Assembly: GCA_045586185.1 (NCBI GenBank)
Contig: JAZMZV010000233.1
Coordinates: 8,351 to 72,350, forward strand
From: RUG11551 sp045586185
GTDB lineage: Bacteria > Planctomycetota > Planctomycetia > Pirellulales > Thermoguttaceae
Reading direction: 5' to 3'
Length of the DNA: 64,000 nucleotides
Shown here: one piece after another, positions 1-9,188 of the stretch
Numbering within the stretch: position 1 is the first letter of the stretch
Layout of the letters: every line of letters begins with the position of its first letter
Notes under the pieces: model-generated
What the model was told of the DNA's origin: nothing
Databases searched by the model: none
Seen by the model: only the letters and a program-made list of their open reading frames with translations
Made by a program: the position numbers and the translations under genes

Positions 1-1685
1 TGATGAACGCCGATCGCGGTTCAATTCGCATTGAAGACTTTTCGTTGGGTAAAAACACCGACGAATGGTACTCCGGCGGCGGATCAACTTTTGGCGTTCT
101 GTATTCTTACGAAGGGAAAAACAGCTTGCATACCTATTATGGCTCCAGTCAGGACGGGACGGCGGCTAATGTTTATGGTCAAGGAAACAGCGATGCCAAT
201 ACAACAGTTCTGTGGGGACCTCAATTTACGGTTGCTGATAATCTGCCAGACGACGCTGTAATTACGTATGCCGTAGCCGGATCTCCAAATGCATTAACTC
301 TCGATAGCCGCAGTTCCGGAGGAGCGGGCGTTGCTCTGTGGGATTTGACAACAGGCGATTTCGTCCGAGATTCCAGCGGAGCCATTATTTCCGGACATGG
401 AAACGGTACGGCAACATGGCTTGAAAATTCATTTTCTCTCAAAGGGTTAGAAGGACACAACTTGATGCTTGTCGCTGCCGATCGACACACCAGCTCTTGG
501 GGTTGGATTGCTGTTACAGACATAACTGCAGACATAACGCAGGTTAGCCCAATTGCCAATGCGGCGCAGCATCATCTGGTTCTCAACGATTTCAACTTCG
601 ACAACGCCGGCGATTTCAACGGCATGTACGAAATTGACAGCGCAGGGAATAAACTCGATACAATTACCAATTTCCAAAACGGACATTTAGGTCCTAGTAC
701 GAGAATTAGTTTTTACGTTGATGAATCCGGTTTAGCGGATGGAAAAGGGTTTCTCAGTTCTTCGGATTCCAGTGATAGCGAACCGGCTACTGGTCGTTTG
801 CGTTCGGATCCGTTCCTTGTTCAAGGAGACATTTTAGAATTTCTCATCTCCGGCGGAAGCGCTGATTTGCATTTCGATTTAATTGACGCTGATTCAGGGG
901 ACGTTTACTTCACCACAACTGGCGAGAACTACAACGGATTCCGCTATGATTTTTGGAACTTGAAAGACATTCAAGACAAGTCTGTTTATATTCAGGTAAC
1001 AGATGCCAAAACCGCCAGCTGGGCGCACCTGGAACTCGACCAGATTCGTCAGATTAAATTTGCCCCGACGAAAGCTGAAGTTAAGGCGTCGGCAAACGTT
1101 GCAAAATCAGCGAATTTGGACTACGATCCAGAATTGCCCGGCTTGAATGCAGAATCCTACGACTTAACCGATACCGGCATTTCTTCTCTTGACGAGTTGG
1201 CTGCCTACATCACCGGCGCTGAACCGACAAATCAGTACTATCGTCAGAGTCTCGGAGGATTTAGCGCTGGCAAAGGCGTTGGCGTCGACGTTTTCTCAAC
1301 GCTTAACGTTGATTCCTCTGGACAGTACACGCTGGCAATCTCCAACGACGAATCGTACAGACTCATGCTCAACGGCGAGACGTTTTTTGAATCCGAAGGA
1401 TCCGACGGTCTGGAATTCATTCCGCTGACGTTAAGTGAAATTGGTCAGTACGCTCTGGAAATGCTCTATCTGGACAACTCCGGCAAAGGCGTTTCCCTTT
1501 ATATGGCAGAGGGAGCGTTCGACAGCTGGAACAGCGAATTCTCGTTGCTGACCGGGTTGACCGACGGCTACTTAAATTCGTTTGCCAGCTATTACGTTGA
1601 AGACCCATCAGTTCCTGAACCGTCCACGTGGGCGTTGCTCGTTCTCGGCGCGGCTGGAATGTTGTACTGCCGCAAACGAAAGTAA
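1..1685 (+). CDS. PEP-CTERM surface protein, 5' end outside the window
   Basis: C-terminal 560 residues of a larger exported protein. The first in-window ATG (position 3) is internal: it aligns with the SQMNADRG segment in the middle of the 1044-residue paralogue just downstream, and the two proteins then match to their ends. The C-terminus carries a PEP-CTERM sorting signal: PEPSTWALLVLG, a hydrophobic stretch and a basic RKRK tail. In known systems such a signal is recognised by a membrane exosortase after Sec export. The missing N-terminal part probably carries a signal peptide and LamG-type domains like the paralogue. The region next to the anchor looks like a beta-rich binding module (YTLAISNDESYRLMLNGE), which resembles PA14-like folds, but this is only an impression. 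The pair is a tandem duplication. No exosortase gene is in the window. Substrate unknown. Confidence 0.85.
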   Translation, partial: MNADRGSIRIEDFSLGKNTDEWYSGGGSTFGVLYSYEGKNSLHTYYGSSQDGTAANVYGQGNSDANTTVLWGPQFTVADNLPDDAVITYAVAGSPNALTLDSRSSGGAGVALWDLTTGDFVRDSSGAIISGHGNGTATWLENSFSLKGLEGHNLMLVAADRHTSSWGWIAVTDITADITQVSPIANAAQHHLVLNDFNFDNAGDFNGMYEIDSAGNKLDTITNFQNGHLGPSTRISFYVDESGLADGKGFLSSSDSSDSEPATGRLRSDPFLVQGDILEFLISGGSADLHFDLIDADSGDVYFTTTGENYNGFRYDFWNLKDIQDKSVYIQVTDAKTASWAHLELDQIRQIKFAPTKAEVKASANVAKSANLDYDPELPGLNAESYDLTDTGISSLDELAAYITGAEPTNQYYRQSLGGFSAGKGVGVDVFSTLNVDSSGQYTLAISNDESYRLMLNGETFFESEGSDGLEFIPLTLSEIGQYALEMLYLDNSGKGVSLYMAEGAFDSWNSEFSLLTGLTDGYLNSFASYYVEDPSVPEPSTWALLVLGAAGMLYCRKRK

Positions 1686-1716
1686 GCGATAGTTACGCTT
1701 AAGATTTTTTTGGAGT

Positions 1717-1738
1717 GCGACGGCTTGCCGTCGCTTTT
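1717..1738 (+). terminator. Rho-independent terminator after the first PEP-CTERM gene
   Basis: GCGACGG-CTTG-CCGTCGC, a perfect 7-bp stem with a 4-nt loop, followed by TTTT. It lies 32 bp after the stop codon at 1685 and separates this gene from its tandem paralogue. Confidence 0.8.
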
Positions 1739-1961
1739 CCATTATATACGTTGAGAGATTCCAAAAAAGCGTTTTGCGCCAATAACGCTTTTTCCCTCTT
1801 ACGTTAGATGTTTATTACCATCAGATCAAAGCGCCCCTTCTCTTGCATTTATCATTTTACCCATCTTAATAGTATTTACATTTTCACTAGATAAAAATTG
1901 CCCATATTCTCTGAAAATTTTCGAGAATTTTTTCTTTGCTCTGCGAAAAAATCGGATTTTA

Positions 1962-1970
1962 TGATATAAT
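1962..1970 (+). promoter_or_regulatory. Extended -10 promoter candidate for the 2077 gene
   Basis: TGATATAAT fits the extended -10 pattern TGnTATAAT. No good -35 box is found at normal spacing, which is tolerated by extended -10 promoters. Predicted start of transcription near 1977 would give a leader of about 100 nt that contains the palindrome at 2052-2067. The gene-free stretch 1686-2076 holds this box, the terminator at 1717 and that palindrome; nothing else is seen. Confidence 0.4.
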
Positions 1971-2051
1971 GTATAAATAATAACCGTGTACATATAGATA
2001 CATATCATCATAAAAACAGTGTATAAATTTGACCTAAATTATTCATTGCAT

Positions 2052-2067
2052 TATAAACCGGTTTATA
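2052..2067 (+). promoter_or_regulatory. Perfect 16-bp palindrome just upstream of the PEP-CTERM start codon
   Basis: TATAAACCGGTTTATA is fully self-complementary and ends 9 bp before the ATG at 2077. It occupies the place where a Shine-Dalgarno site would be expected. It could be an operator or an mRNA element controlling initiation. No second copy was noticed upstream of the other surface-protein genes. Confidence 0.4.
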
Positions 2068-2076
2068 CGAATCAAA

Positions 2077-5000
2077 ATGAAACTTACACACACAATCAAT
2101 GGCGCTGCGTTATTCGGCATTTTTGCGGCTGCAATCATGACGTTTGGAATCTTCGCGTCAACAGCGCAGGCGGATCCCGTTTTGCAAGGGTACTGGACAT
2201 TCGACTCCGACACGGTCGGCAGCGGAATTATCGTGGAATCCTCCGGCTATCAGGCGGCGGGAACGCACGACGGTTTGATTAAGGGAACCGGGGTTACATA
2301 TAAAGCTGTTTCAGGGGAAGCGGGAAACCATCTTTCTTCCGGGAATTACATTACCTTTTCTGGCAATACGTATGCTGTTATTCAAAACTCTTCCACAAAA
2401 GCAGCTTTGGATAGCCCGTCTTACCTGACCAGTTACGACTTTCATGGCGGCGCCTTTACGATTTCCGCCTGGGTTAAGGGGTTGCCTGACGGCAACTGGG
2501 AACCGTACATTTCCAAATACGGCGAGAACAGCTACGGATACCAGCTTCGACGCCAGAGTTCAAACACATACCCGACGTTTACGTATCGTCGATCAGACGG
2601 CGATGACGACCCAGCCCCCAATATTGCCGGAGCTTATACGAATTTAAATGACAGCCAATGGCATCATCTCGTTGGCGTCTTTGGAGGAACGTACCGCGAA
2701 TTGTACATGGACGGTCAGCTTATAACGCGCATTACAGATTCAGCCGCTTCAGCCGGCGGCGAAGGCGAACCGTTGGTTTTCAGCGGTCGTTATAACGCTA
2801 AAAGCGGAGCGTACGAGTCGTTTGCCAACATCTCTCTGGACGACGTTGCGATTTACTCCGGCGCGTTGCGGAACAATCAAATCACGTACCTCAACAACGG
2901 CGGCGATCCAACTAATCTCGTAGCCGCAGAGAAAAGTACTATTAATATCAGCATGACTTCCGGAAAGGGCGACAAGTCTACACAGCTCAGCTTTTCCGGC
3001 AAAACGTTTCATTCCTGGCTTGACGGCGAGGCGATTTTTGACGGAGGAACAGGATATTTGAAAACCAACCTTCCCGTCGGCGCAGCTGGATTTAACGGCT
3101 CGTTCACAGCGTCCGCCTGGGTTTACATGAATGACGTCAGCGGCGATCAGGCAATCTTCGGCAACTCAACGCAGGCAAACAGCACAGGCTTGCATTTGAT
3201 GGTCAGAAGCGGTCAGCCGCACCTGGGATTCTATGGCGACGATCTGCGCGCCAGCCAAACTCTGGAAGCAAACCAGTGGTATTATCTCACATTCCAATAC
3301 GACGCAGCTAGCAAGACGCAGAAGATTTTCCTTGACGGAGAACAAATCGCAACGAGAACCGCCAAAGCAGGTTTTTCAGGAACGAAAATGCTGGACATCG
3401 GCAAAACGTTTGACGGTTCCCCGTCTTACTTCAACGGTAAAATGAAGGGGATTTCCATTACAGACGGCGTCTTGACCCAGTCGGAAATTCAGTCACAAAT
3501 GAACGCTGACCGCGGAACGGCGCGCACGGAAGATTTCTCAATGGGCAAAAACACCAACGAATGGTATTCCGGCGCCGGCTCGACCATCGGCGTTGCCTGC
3601 TCGTACCAAAACAAATACTGCCTGCACAGCTATTATAATATTAGTGACGGCACAACGTCTACAGTTTCTGCTCAAGCAGCTTCAGATGACAACACAACAG
3701 CAATCTGGGGACCTCAGTTCGCCGTTGCAGACGACATTCCTGACGACGCTGCAATTACGTTCTCTGTCGCTGGCTTCAAAACGGCGTTGAATTTCAATAA
3801 CACTCGCAGCGCTGGCGGCGCCGGCGTGGCTCTGTGGGACTTGACGACAGGCGATTTCGTTCGCGACGACAGCGGAAACATCATTTCCCGGACAGGAAAC
3901 AGTACCGCGACCTGGTTTGACGCCTCGCTTCCGCTCAAGGGGTTGGGAGGACACAATGTAATGGTCGTTGCCATGGACAGACAGACTGGCAGTTACGGCT
4001 GGATTGCTCTCACCGATTTAACCGCCGATATATCGCAAGTTAGCTATATCGCCGACGCAGCTCAGCATCATCTTGTTCTCAACAACTTCAACTTCGACAC
4101 TGCCGGCGACTTCAACGGCATGTACGAAATTGACGCCGATGGAAACAAGCTCGATTCTGTTACACACTTTACCAACGGCTCGAGAAACGGAAGCGCTGCG
4201 ACCAACTGGTTTGTTGACGAATCCGGCACGATTTCCGCTGGAACGAAGGGATTCCTCAGTTCCGGCACCGCCGCCTACGGGGAAGAGCAAACCACAGGCG
4301 TTCTTCGTTCTGACCCGTTCCTCGTTCAGGGCGACATCATGGAATTCCTCATCGCCGGCGGAAACAACAGCAGCAACAAGCACATCGATTTAATCGACGC
4401 TGATACGGAAGAAGTCTACTTCTCGGCGACGGGCAACAACACCAACAACTTCCAGTACGATTTCTGGAACTTAAAGGACATTCAAGGCAAGTCCGTTTAC
4501 CTCAAAATCGTGGACGCCGACGGCGGTTCGAGCTGGAGTCACATGGAACTCGACCAGATTCGTCAAATCAAATTCGCCCCGACCGAAGCCGACGTCGCCG
4601 CCAGCGAAAAGGCGCTTAAATCTGCAAGTCTGGATTTCAACAGCGATCTGCCGGGCTTGAACATGGAAGCGTATAAGCTTGAAGGAACCGGCATCGACTC
4701 CCTGGACGCATTAGCCAACTATATTACCGGCGGCGCGGAACCTGACGAACAGTTTTATCGATTCCGTTTAAGCAACTTTAAAGCCTCCGACGAGGGCGTA
4801 GGCGTTGGCGTTGACGTCTTCTCAACGTTAAACGTCGATTCCGCCGGACAGTATACGCTGGCGGTTGCCAACGACGAGCCGTACAGAATTATGCTCAACG
4901 GCGCTGCGGTCTTTGAATCCGAGGGTTCAGACGTTCTGGAATTCATTCCGCTGACGCTGAGTGAAACAGGTCAGTACGCCCTGGAAATGCTCTATCTGGA

Positions 5001-5211
5001 CGAATCCGGCGAAGGCGTTTCCCTTTATATGGCAGAGGGCGCGTATGACAATTGGGACAGCGCGTTTGAATTGCTTTCCGGCTTTGGCGCAGGTTACTAT
5101 AACAGCTACGCCGACTACTTCGTCAGCAGCGATTACGTCCCGGAACCGTCAACGTGGGCGCTGCTTGTTCTCGGAGTTGCTGGACTGCTTTTCATCCGAA
5201 AAAAGAAGTAA
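2077..5211 (+). CDS. LamG-domain PEP-CTERM surface protein
   Basis: A 1044-residue exported protein. Residues 1-32 form a Sec signal peptide ending near AQA. Two concanavalin A/LamG-like domains follow: about 35-260 (GYWTFDSDT, FTISAWVKG, WHHLVGVF, YMDGQLI) and about 300-470 (FTASAWVYM, QWYYLTFQYD, IFLDGEQI). These are usually carbohydrate- or protein-binding jelly-roll folds. Residues from about 475 onward are paralogous to the protein ending at 1685, which suggests a recent tandem duplication. The end is a PEP-CTERM signal (PEPSTWALLVLG, hydrophobic segment, RKKK). No catalytic domain was recognised, so a binding or adhesive surface role is inferred. No Shine-Dalgarno site is evident; a 16-bp palindrome lies just before the ATG. 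Confidence 0.92.
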   Translation: MKLTHTINGAALFGIFAAAIMTFGIFASTAQADPVLQGYWTFDSDTVGSGIIVESSGYQAAGTHDGLIKGTGVTYKAVSGEAGNHLSSGNYITFSGNTYAVIQNSSTKAALDSPSYLTSYDFHGGAFTISAWVKGLPDGNWEPYISKYGENSYGYQLRRQSSNTYPTFTYRRSDGDDDPAPNIAGAYTNLNDSQWHHLVGVFGGTYRELYMDGQLITRITDSAASAGGEGEPLVFSGRYNAKSGAYESFANISLDDVAIYSGALRNNQITYLNNGGDPTNLVAAEKSTINISMTSGKGDKSTQLSFSGKTFHSWLDGEAIFDGGTGYLKTNLPVGAAGFNGSFTASAWVYMNDVSGDQAIFGNSTQANSTGLHLMVRSGQPHLGFYGDDLRASQTLEANQWYYLTFQYDAASKTQKIFLDGEQIATRTAKAGFSGTKMLDIGKTFDGSPSYFNGKMKGISITDGVLTQSEIQSQMNADRGTARTEDFSMGKNTNEWYSGAGSTIGVACSYQNKYCLHSYYNISDGTTSTVSAQAASDDNTTAIWGPQFAVADDIPDDAAITFSVAGFKTALNFNNTRSAGGAGVALWDLTTGDFVRDDSGNIISRTGNSTATWFDASLPLKGLGGHNVMVVAMDRQTGSYGWIALTDLTADISQVSYIADAAQHHLVLNNFNFDTAGDFNGMYEIDADGNKLDSVTHFTNGSRNGSAATNWFVDESGTISAGTKGFLSSGTAAYGEEQTTGVLRSDPFLVQGDIMEFLIAGGNNSSNKHIDLIDADTEEVYFSATGNNTNNFQYDFWNLKDIQGKSVYLKIVDADGGSSWSHMELDQIRQIKFAPTEADVAASEKALKSASLDFNSDLPGLNMEAYKLEGTGIDSLDALANYITGGAEPDEQFYRFRLSNFKASDEGVGVGVDVFSTLNVDSAGQYTLAVANDEPYRIMLNGAAVFESEGSDVLEFIPLTLSETGQYALEMLYLDESGEGVSLYMAEGAYDNWDSAFELLSGFGAGYYNSYADYFVSSDYVPEPSTWALLVLGVAGLLFIRKKK

Positions 5212-5254
5212 TCTGTTCAATAACGAAGAATTATTAAAAACAGAAAGACAAATA

Positions 5255-5291
5255 AAAAAACCTCTTGGGAAAACTCTCAAGAGGTTTTTTT
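5255..5291 (+). terminator. Terminator between the PEP-CTERM gene and tRNA-Ala
   Basis: AAAAAACCTCTTGGGA and TCTCAAGAGGTTTTTT are near-complementary around AAAC. Runs of A and T at the two ends let it work in both directions. It lies about 45 bp after the stop at 5211 and directly at the 3' end of the oppositely oriented tRNA, so it may terminate both. Confidence 0.85.
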
Positions 5292-5292
5292 A

Positions 5293-5365
5293 TGGAGGAT
5301 AGCGGGTTCGAACCGCTGACCTACTGGCTGCCAGCCAGTCGCTCTCCCAACTGAGCTAATCCCCC
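5293..5365 (-). tRNA. tRNA-Ala (GGC anticodon)
   Basis: A 73-nt cloverleaf read on the minus strand: acceptor GGGGGAT/ATCCTCC, D arm GCTC...GAGC, anticodon stem ACTGG/CCAGT around loop CTGGCAG (anticodon GGC), T arm AGCGG-TTCGAAC-CCGCT, discriminator A. The acceptor stem has a G3:U70 pair, the known identity element for alanyl-tRNA synthetase, which agrees with the anticodon. CCA is not encoded. The downstream hairpin at 5255-5291 probably terminates it. Confidence 0.97.
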
Positions 5366-5545
5366 AAGGTTGGAATGCCTTTGACGTCTTGTTCAATCAA
5401 AGTGTTTATAGTATACGCAAAACAAATAAAATGTCAAGGGCGGGCAGGCTGATTTTTTAAATTTTTTCTTTTTTCTTGGAAAAAAGATTTGCAAATCAAC
5501 CTTTCCGGTCTTTTCAGAACGAGGAAAATAGAGTAGTATGGGAGT

Positions 5546-5590
5546 ATTAGGCAATAGCCGCTAGCTGCCAGCTAGAAACCTGGAGCTTAA
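5546..5590. repeat. Short copy of the AGGCAATAG / CTAGCTGCCAGC repeat type
   Basis: A stretch of short units (TTAGGCAATAG, CCGCTAGCTGCCAGCTAG) similar to the elements at 18349 and 18543. It lies just upstream of the secreted-protein gene at 5610. The rest of 5366-5609 is AT-rich and would contain the promoter of the minus-strand tRNA. Confidence 0.4.
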
Positions 5591-5609
5591 GTTAATTTAA
5601 TATTGATTA

Positions 5610-6464
5610 ATGAATACTACCATGAGAACCATACTGTCAATCCTGTGCATCGTTTTCCTGTTGAACGTTTCTTCGGCGCAGATCGCGTCGTCCCCGGGAA
5701 TTGAACCCGGCGCCGGAAATCCGGTACAAGGCTCCAGCGCTCCCACATCATTTCGAATTAATAATAAGGTCTACCTTGAAAAAGATAAAACTCCGACGTC
5801 TTCCACCATTACCATGTTTTACAAGGGTCGGGTTTACGATTTTCTGACCAATCCGGATGAGACCATTATTTACGACCCGGAAATGCAGCGTTTTCTGATT
5901 ATCAGCTCTGCTACCCAAACCCAGTGCTCGATCACCGTAACCGAGATGGCGTCGTTTGAGCGGATGATGAAAGAAGCGCTCCCGAAAATCAAGGACGAAT
6001 TCATTAGAACCTGTCTTGACCCGCAATTTGAAATCAAGCAGGATCCGGAAACCAACGAATGGATTTATGATTCCCCCAAATTAACGTATCGCGTTAAAAC
6101 CATTCCGGAACAATACGAAGGTCAGGCGCAAGCGTATGCGGATTTCGCCAATCGATACGCCATTCTCAACGTGATTCTTTCCCCTCAAAGCATGCCGCCC
6201 CTGGCAAGAATTATCGTCAATAACGATTTGGCTAAAAAACGACTCTTGCCGGAAGAAATTCATATTACCCTGCAGCCCAAATACAAGCCGCTGTCAATGT
6301 CAAAGGGAAAAGAAACGATTCGTACATCGCACACGATAATTAAAGGGCTGGGGAACGCCGACATGAATCAGATTCGTCAGGCGGGAGAACGTTACGGACG
6401 ATACAAACAGGTTTCTTTCGACCAGTACCAAAAAAAGCTCAAGGAAAAGCTGGGAGAAAAATAG
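5610..6464 (+). CDS. Secreted protein of unknown function
   Basis: 284 residues. The N-terminus is a clear signal peptide (MRTILSILCIVFLLNVSSAQ), preceded by three extra residues if the ATG at 5610 is used; a second ATG lies at 5622. The mature part alternates short beta-strand-like stretches (FRINNKVYLEKDKTPTSST, TMFYKGRVYDFL) with a helical, Lys-rich C-terminus. No family was recognised. It is followed after 36 bp by an ExbD-like gene, so the two are probably cotranscribed and a role in the periplasm or envelope is inferred. A -10-like TAATAT ends 6 nt before the ATG, with no Shine-Dalgarno site, so the mRNA may be leaderless. Confidence 0.75.
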   Translation: MNTTMRTILSILCIVFLLNVSSAQIASSPGIEPGAGNPVQGSSAPTSFRINNKVYLEKDKTPTSSTITMFYKGRVYDFLTNPDETIIYDPEMQRFLIISSATQTQCSITVTEMASFERMMKEALPKIKDEFIRTCLDPQFEIKQDPETNEWIYDSPKLTYRVKTIPEQYEGQAQAYADFANRYAILNVILSPQSMPPLARIIVNNDLAKKRLLPEEIHITLQPKYKPLSMSKGKETIRTSHTIIKGLGNADMNQIRQAGERYGRYKQVSFDQYQKKLKEKLGEK

Positions 6465-6500
6465 CTTACCGTCCTCGTACAGAGACATCCCCCCGTTGAG

Positions 6501-6935
6501 ATGAAAATACCGTCGGCTCGCGGTTCTGCCGTTGGATTCAACATGACGCCAATGATTGACATTGTGTTTCAGTTGATCATATTTTTTCTTGTATCCAGTC
6601 ACTTGGCGCAGTCGCAGATGCAGTACGTCTTCGATTTGCCAGAGGCGAAAACCGGTCAGGAACAGCTCGAAACAACGCAGACGACGAAAATCGTTATCAA
6701 CCTCCTTCCTCCAGAAGACGGGGGAACGGACTATACAATTCTTTTGGCGGGCGAACCGGTCGACATTCCAATGCTCAAAAAGAAACTGACCTATGAACGC
6801 AGCAAAAAACAACAGCTGGAAATTCATATCAGAGCGTCGCAAAAGACGCCCTATAAAGTCGTCGAGCCAATTCTGACCGCGTGCGCTCAAAGCGGCGTTT
6901 GGGACGTCCGATTTGCCGTTTACGAGAGAAATTGA
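6501..6935 (+). CDS. exbD: ExbD/TolR-family biopolymer transport protein
   Basis: 144 residues, the usual length for the family. The N-terminus shows the family pattern: a short cytoplasmic segment, then MTPMIDIVFQLIIFFLVSS, whose Asp lies at the start of the single membrane helix (about residues 15-35). In characterised ExbB-ExbD and TolQ-TolR systems this Asp is needed for use of the proton motive force. The rest is a periplasmic domain. The ExbB/TolQ partner that normally sits next to ExbD is not in this window; the neighbour is a secreted unknown. It may work with an ExbB encoded elsewhere. Confidence 0.88.
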   Translation: MKIPSARGSAVGFNMTPMIDIVFQLIIFFLVSSHLAQSQMQYVFDLPEAKTGQEQLETTQTTKIVINLLPPEDGGTDYTILLAGEPVDIPMLKKKLTYERSKKQQLEIHIRASQKTPYKVVEPILTACAQSGVWDVRFAVYERN

Positions 6936-7039
6936 CAGATTGTCTTGTTATAAACGCCCCCAAAAGCCCCATTTTTTATTTTATTTGATGTATTTTATCT
7001 ATTTTTTTGATTTTTACTTCAAATTTTTATGTTATTTGA

Positions 7040-7067
7040 TTGACGTTTTTCAAATTTGGTGTATATT
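7040..7067 (+). promoter_or_regulatory. Sigma-70-type promoter for the 7147 PEP-CTERM gene
   Basis: TTGACG at 7040-7045, a 16-bp spacer, and TATATT at 7062-7067 (alternatively TATTAT at 7064). Transcription would start near 7074, leaving a leader of about 70 nt with an AAAAGG Shine-Dalgarno site shortly before the ATG at 7147. Confidence 0.6.
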
Positions 7068-7146
7068 ATAAACAAGTAAACAATAAAACTCCGTTTAGGG
7101 GAATAACAATTTTTCATATAATCATATCCTGCTTAAAAGGTTAACT

Positions 7147-8835
7147 ATGAAAACATACAAAATTTTAGCGTTAGTCGCGTCGGCGGTCGTTTTAACCGTA
7201 AACTTTGCTTTGGCAGACAACGTATCCCTTAAAAACAATAACAACGAGTTGGTAGGTTCTGCCAGCGACATGAGTCTTTTGCCAACTTTGCATGATGGAT
7301 ACACCATTGTTGTCAATAATTCTTATAACGTTGATTCGTCTTTCCGAAACAATTTCCTGAATATCAATAGTAATAGCATTACTATTGAAGCAGACGCTCC
7401 TGTTACGATTCAGGGAAATGGCAATAGCGCAAACGCCACGTTGTTTTTGTATTCATCGAATCCGAACGCAGAGTCGAATATGGTTTCATTAACACTAAAA
7501 AATCTTACGATGACTCAAGGTTATGGAGCTGCCGGCGTTGCGCAGTTTTCGGGAGATTCTTATTCCATTAAGGCTACAAACGTTACGCTCAGCAATAATT
7601 CATCGTCGGAGAATGGCGGCGCGTTCAATTTTAACGGTTCTGCTGTTTTTGAAGGAGTTGGCTCCTATCTGACGTTTACCGGCAATCAATCGTATGTTAG
7701 CAGCTTCGGCGCCGAAGGCAATCCCAACGATATTTTCAGCAGCGGATCGATAACTTTTAAAGACGCTGGAACTTATATTCTCAACGGTGGAATTTCAACA
7801 ACGGCTCCTTTATTTATCCAGGACGGCGTTAATGTAACCTTTGGTTCTGGAGCGGTTAACGTTACAGGAAATTTAAATATCTCCGGCGTTGACACAAAGG
7901 CAACATTTGCGTCCGGTTCAGACACCACGCTTACAGGAAAAACTACTATTAAAAATACTTCGGAAGATAATATCCGCTTTGATGGAACGCAAAGTTTCAA
8001 AGATGTAGTAGTCTCTGACGGAGGTAACGTTACTTTTGGCGGAAAGAACACCTCTACTGGAACTGTTACTATTACAGGATCCGATACGAAAGCGCATTTC
8101 GACGGCGCGCAACAGCTTTCTACAGTAAAAGTAACCAATAAAGCCGAAGCAGACATTACCCCAATCAACAAATTCACACAATCAGGAATTTATGTAGACG
8201 ATTTTGGAAAATTAGAGATTAACGGCGATTTTAATGTTGACGGTCAATCAACTAAAGTAGAAGTTGGAAAGAACGGCGTTGTTGATTTGTTGTGGGCAGA
8301 TCAGGAAGAAATCTTTAATAGCGATCTGATTATCAATGGTGGAGGCTCCGTCAATTTGTCTAATACGACAGGCAACTTAAACGTTACCGGTACGATTGAC
8401 GGCGAAGCCAGTGGAGCTTTGAATCTGGCAATCATGAAATCGGCTATGACCGCTGACTCCGAAACAAACCTTTACGGCGTTACAGGAAACACCTTAACTG
8501 TTAAAGCATTAGGAGACGGAAACGACTATATTGATCTTCGGGCAAGCGATTTTGCTTACCATGAAGAATCCCAAATGTACGAATTAATCAACCTGACGAA
8601 TGGTCAGCTGACATTGGGCGAATTTCTGCAAGCTGTTCAGTTGCCATTTTCCTGGTTCGGATCGGTTGTAAAAGACGATTATACGTTTATTGATCAGGAT
8701 TTGAGCGCTGCTGGCAGTAAGTTTTATGTTTTCAAAGTTGACGGCGATAAGGTTCCTGAACCTTCAACGTGGGCTTTGCTGATTCTCGGCGTTGCGGGTT
8801 TGTATCTCGTTCGTCGTAAAAACCTCGCGAAATAA
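7147..8835 (+). CDS. PEP-CTERM protein with beta-helix-like repeats
   Basis: 562 residues. Residues 1-23 are a signal peptide ending ALA. The body is rich in Asn, Gly, Thr and Ser with many short strand-turn units (ITFKDAGTYILNGG, VNVTFGSGAVNVTGNLNISG, TLTGKTTIKN), typical of right-handed beta-helix or autotransporter-passenger-like folds. The end is a PEP-CTERM signal (PEPSTWALLILG, hydrophobic stretch, RRKN). A surface or matrix role is inferred; no catalytic residues were recognised. It is unrelated to the LamG pair except for the nearly identical sorting signal. It has its own promoter at 7040 and terminator at 8867, so it is monocistronic. It uses a Shine-Dalgarno site (AAGG). Confidence 0.9.
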   Translation: MKTYKILALVASAVVLTVNFALADNVSLKNNNNELVGSASDMSLLPTLHDGYTIVVNNSYNVDSSFRNNFLNINSNSITIEADAPVTIQGNGNSANATLFLYSSNPNAESNMVSLTLKNLTMTQGYGAAGVAQFSGDSYSIKATNVTLSNNSSSENGGAFNFNGSAVFEGVGSYLTFTGNQSYVSSFGAEGNPNDIFSSGSITFKDAGTYILNGGISTTAPLFIQDGVNVTFGSGAVNVTGNLNISGVDTKATFASGSDTTLTGKTTIKNTSEDNIRFDGTQSFKDVVVSDGGNVTFGGKNTSTGTVTITGSDTKAHFDGAQQLSTVKVTNKAEADITPINKFTQSGIYVDDFGKLEINGDFNVDGQSTKVEVGKNGVVDLLWADQEEIFNSDLIINGGGSVNLSNTTGNLNVTGTIDGEASGALNLAIMKSAMTADSETNLYGVTGNTLTVKALGDGNDYIDLRASDFAYHEESQMYELINLTNGQLTLGEFLQAVQLPFSWFGSVVKDDYTFIDQDLSAAGSKFYVFKVDGDKVPEPSTWALLILGVAGLYLVRRKNLAK

Positions 8836-8866
8836 TCAGCAATCCTAGATCAATTCAACTCCTTTT

Positions 8867-8898
8867 CCCGTGCGTTTTTAATGACGCGCGGGTTTTTT
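8867..8898 (+). terminator. Terminator after the beta-helix PEP-CTERM gene
   Basis: CCCGTGCGT and ACGCGCGGG form a 9-bp stem (one G:U pair) around an 8-nt loop, followed by TTTTTT. It lies 32 bp after the stop. The stretch 8899-9188 beyond it has no gene; it holds two TATAAT boxes (9000 and 9150) without convincing -35 partners. Confidence 0.9.
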
Positions 8899-9188
8899 CT
8901 TATAATAAACCTCCTGGAACTAAATTTTATTATTGTTGCCAGTTCCTTTGTTAATATTCTTATTGCATAGTTTTTCGTCAACAAACTTGACCCCGTTTCT
9001 ATAATTTATCAAACTTGGCGCGGTGATAAACAACGTTGACGGTCAACGCGTTTATCGAACGGCAATCAGATTTTGTACGCCGCCGCGAGTTATACGAGAT
9101 CGATTGACTCCCAAATGTTTAAGTTCATGTAACATTGTCTCTCGATGAGTATAATTATTTTAGTCCTCTTTTTTACAGAAAGGTTGCT

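Noticed and set aside
1826..2011. Small minus-strand reading frame between the two PEP-CTERM genes
   Set aside because: AT-rich composition, no ribosome site, and it covers the promoter region of the 2077 gene.
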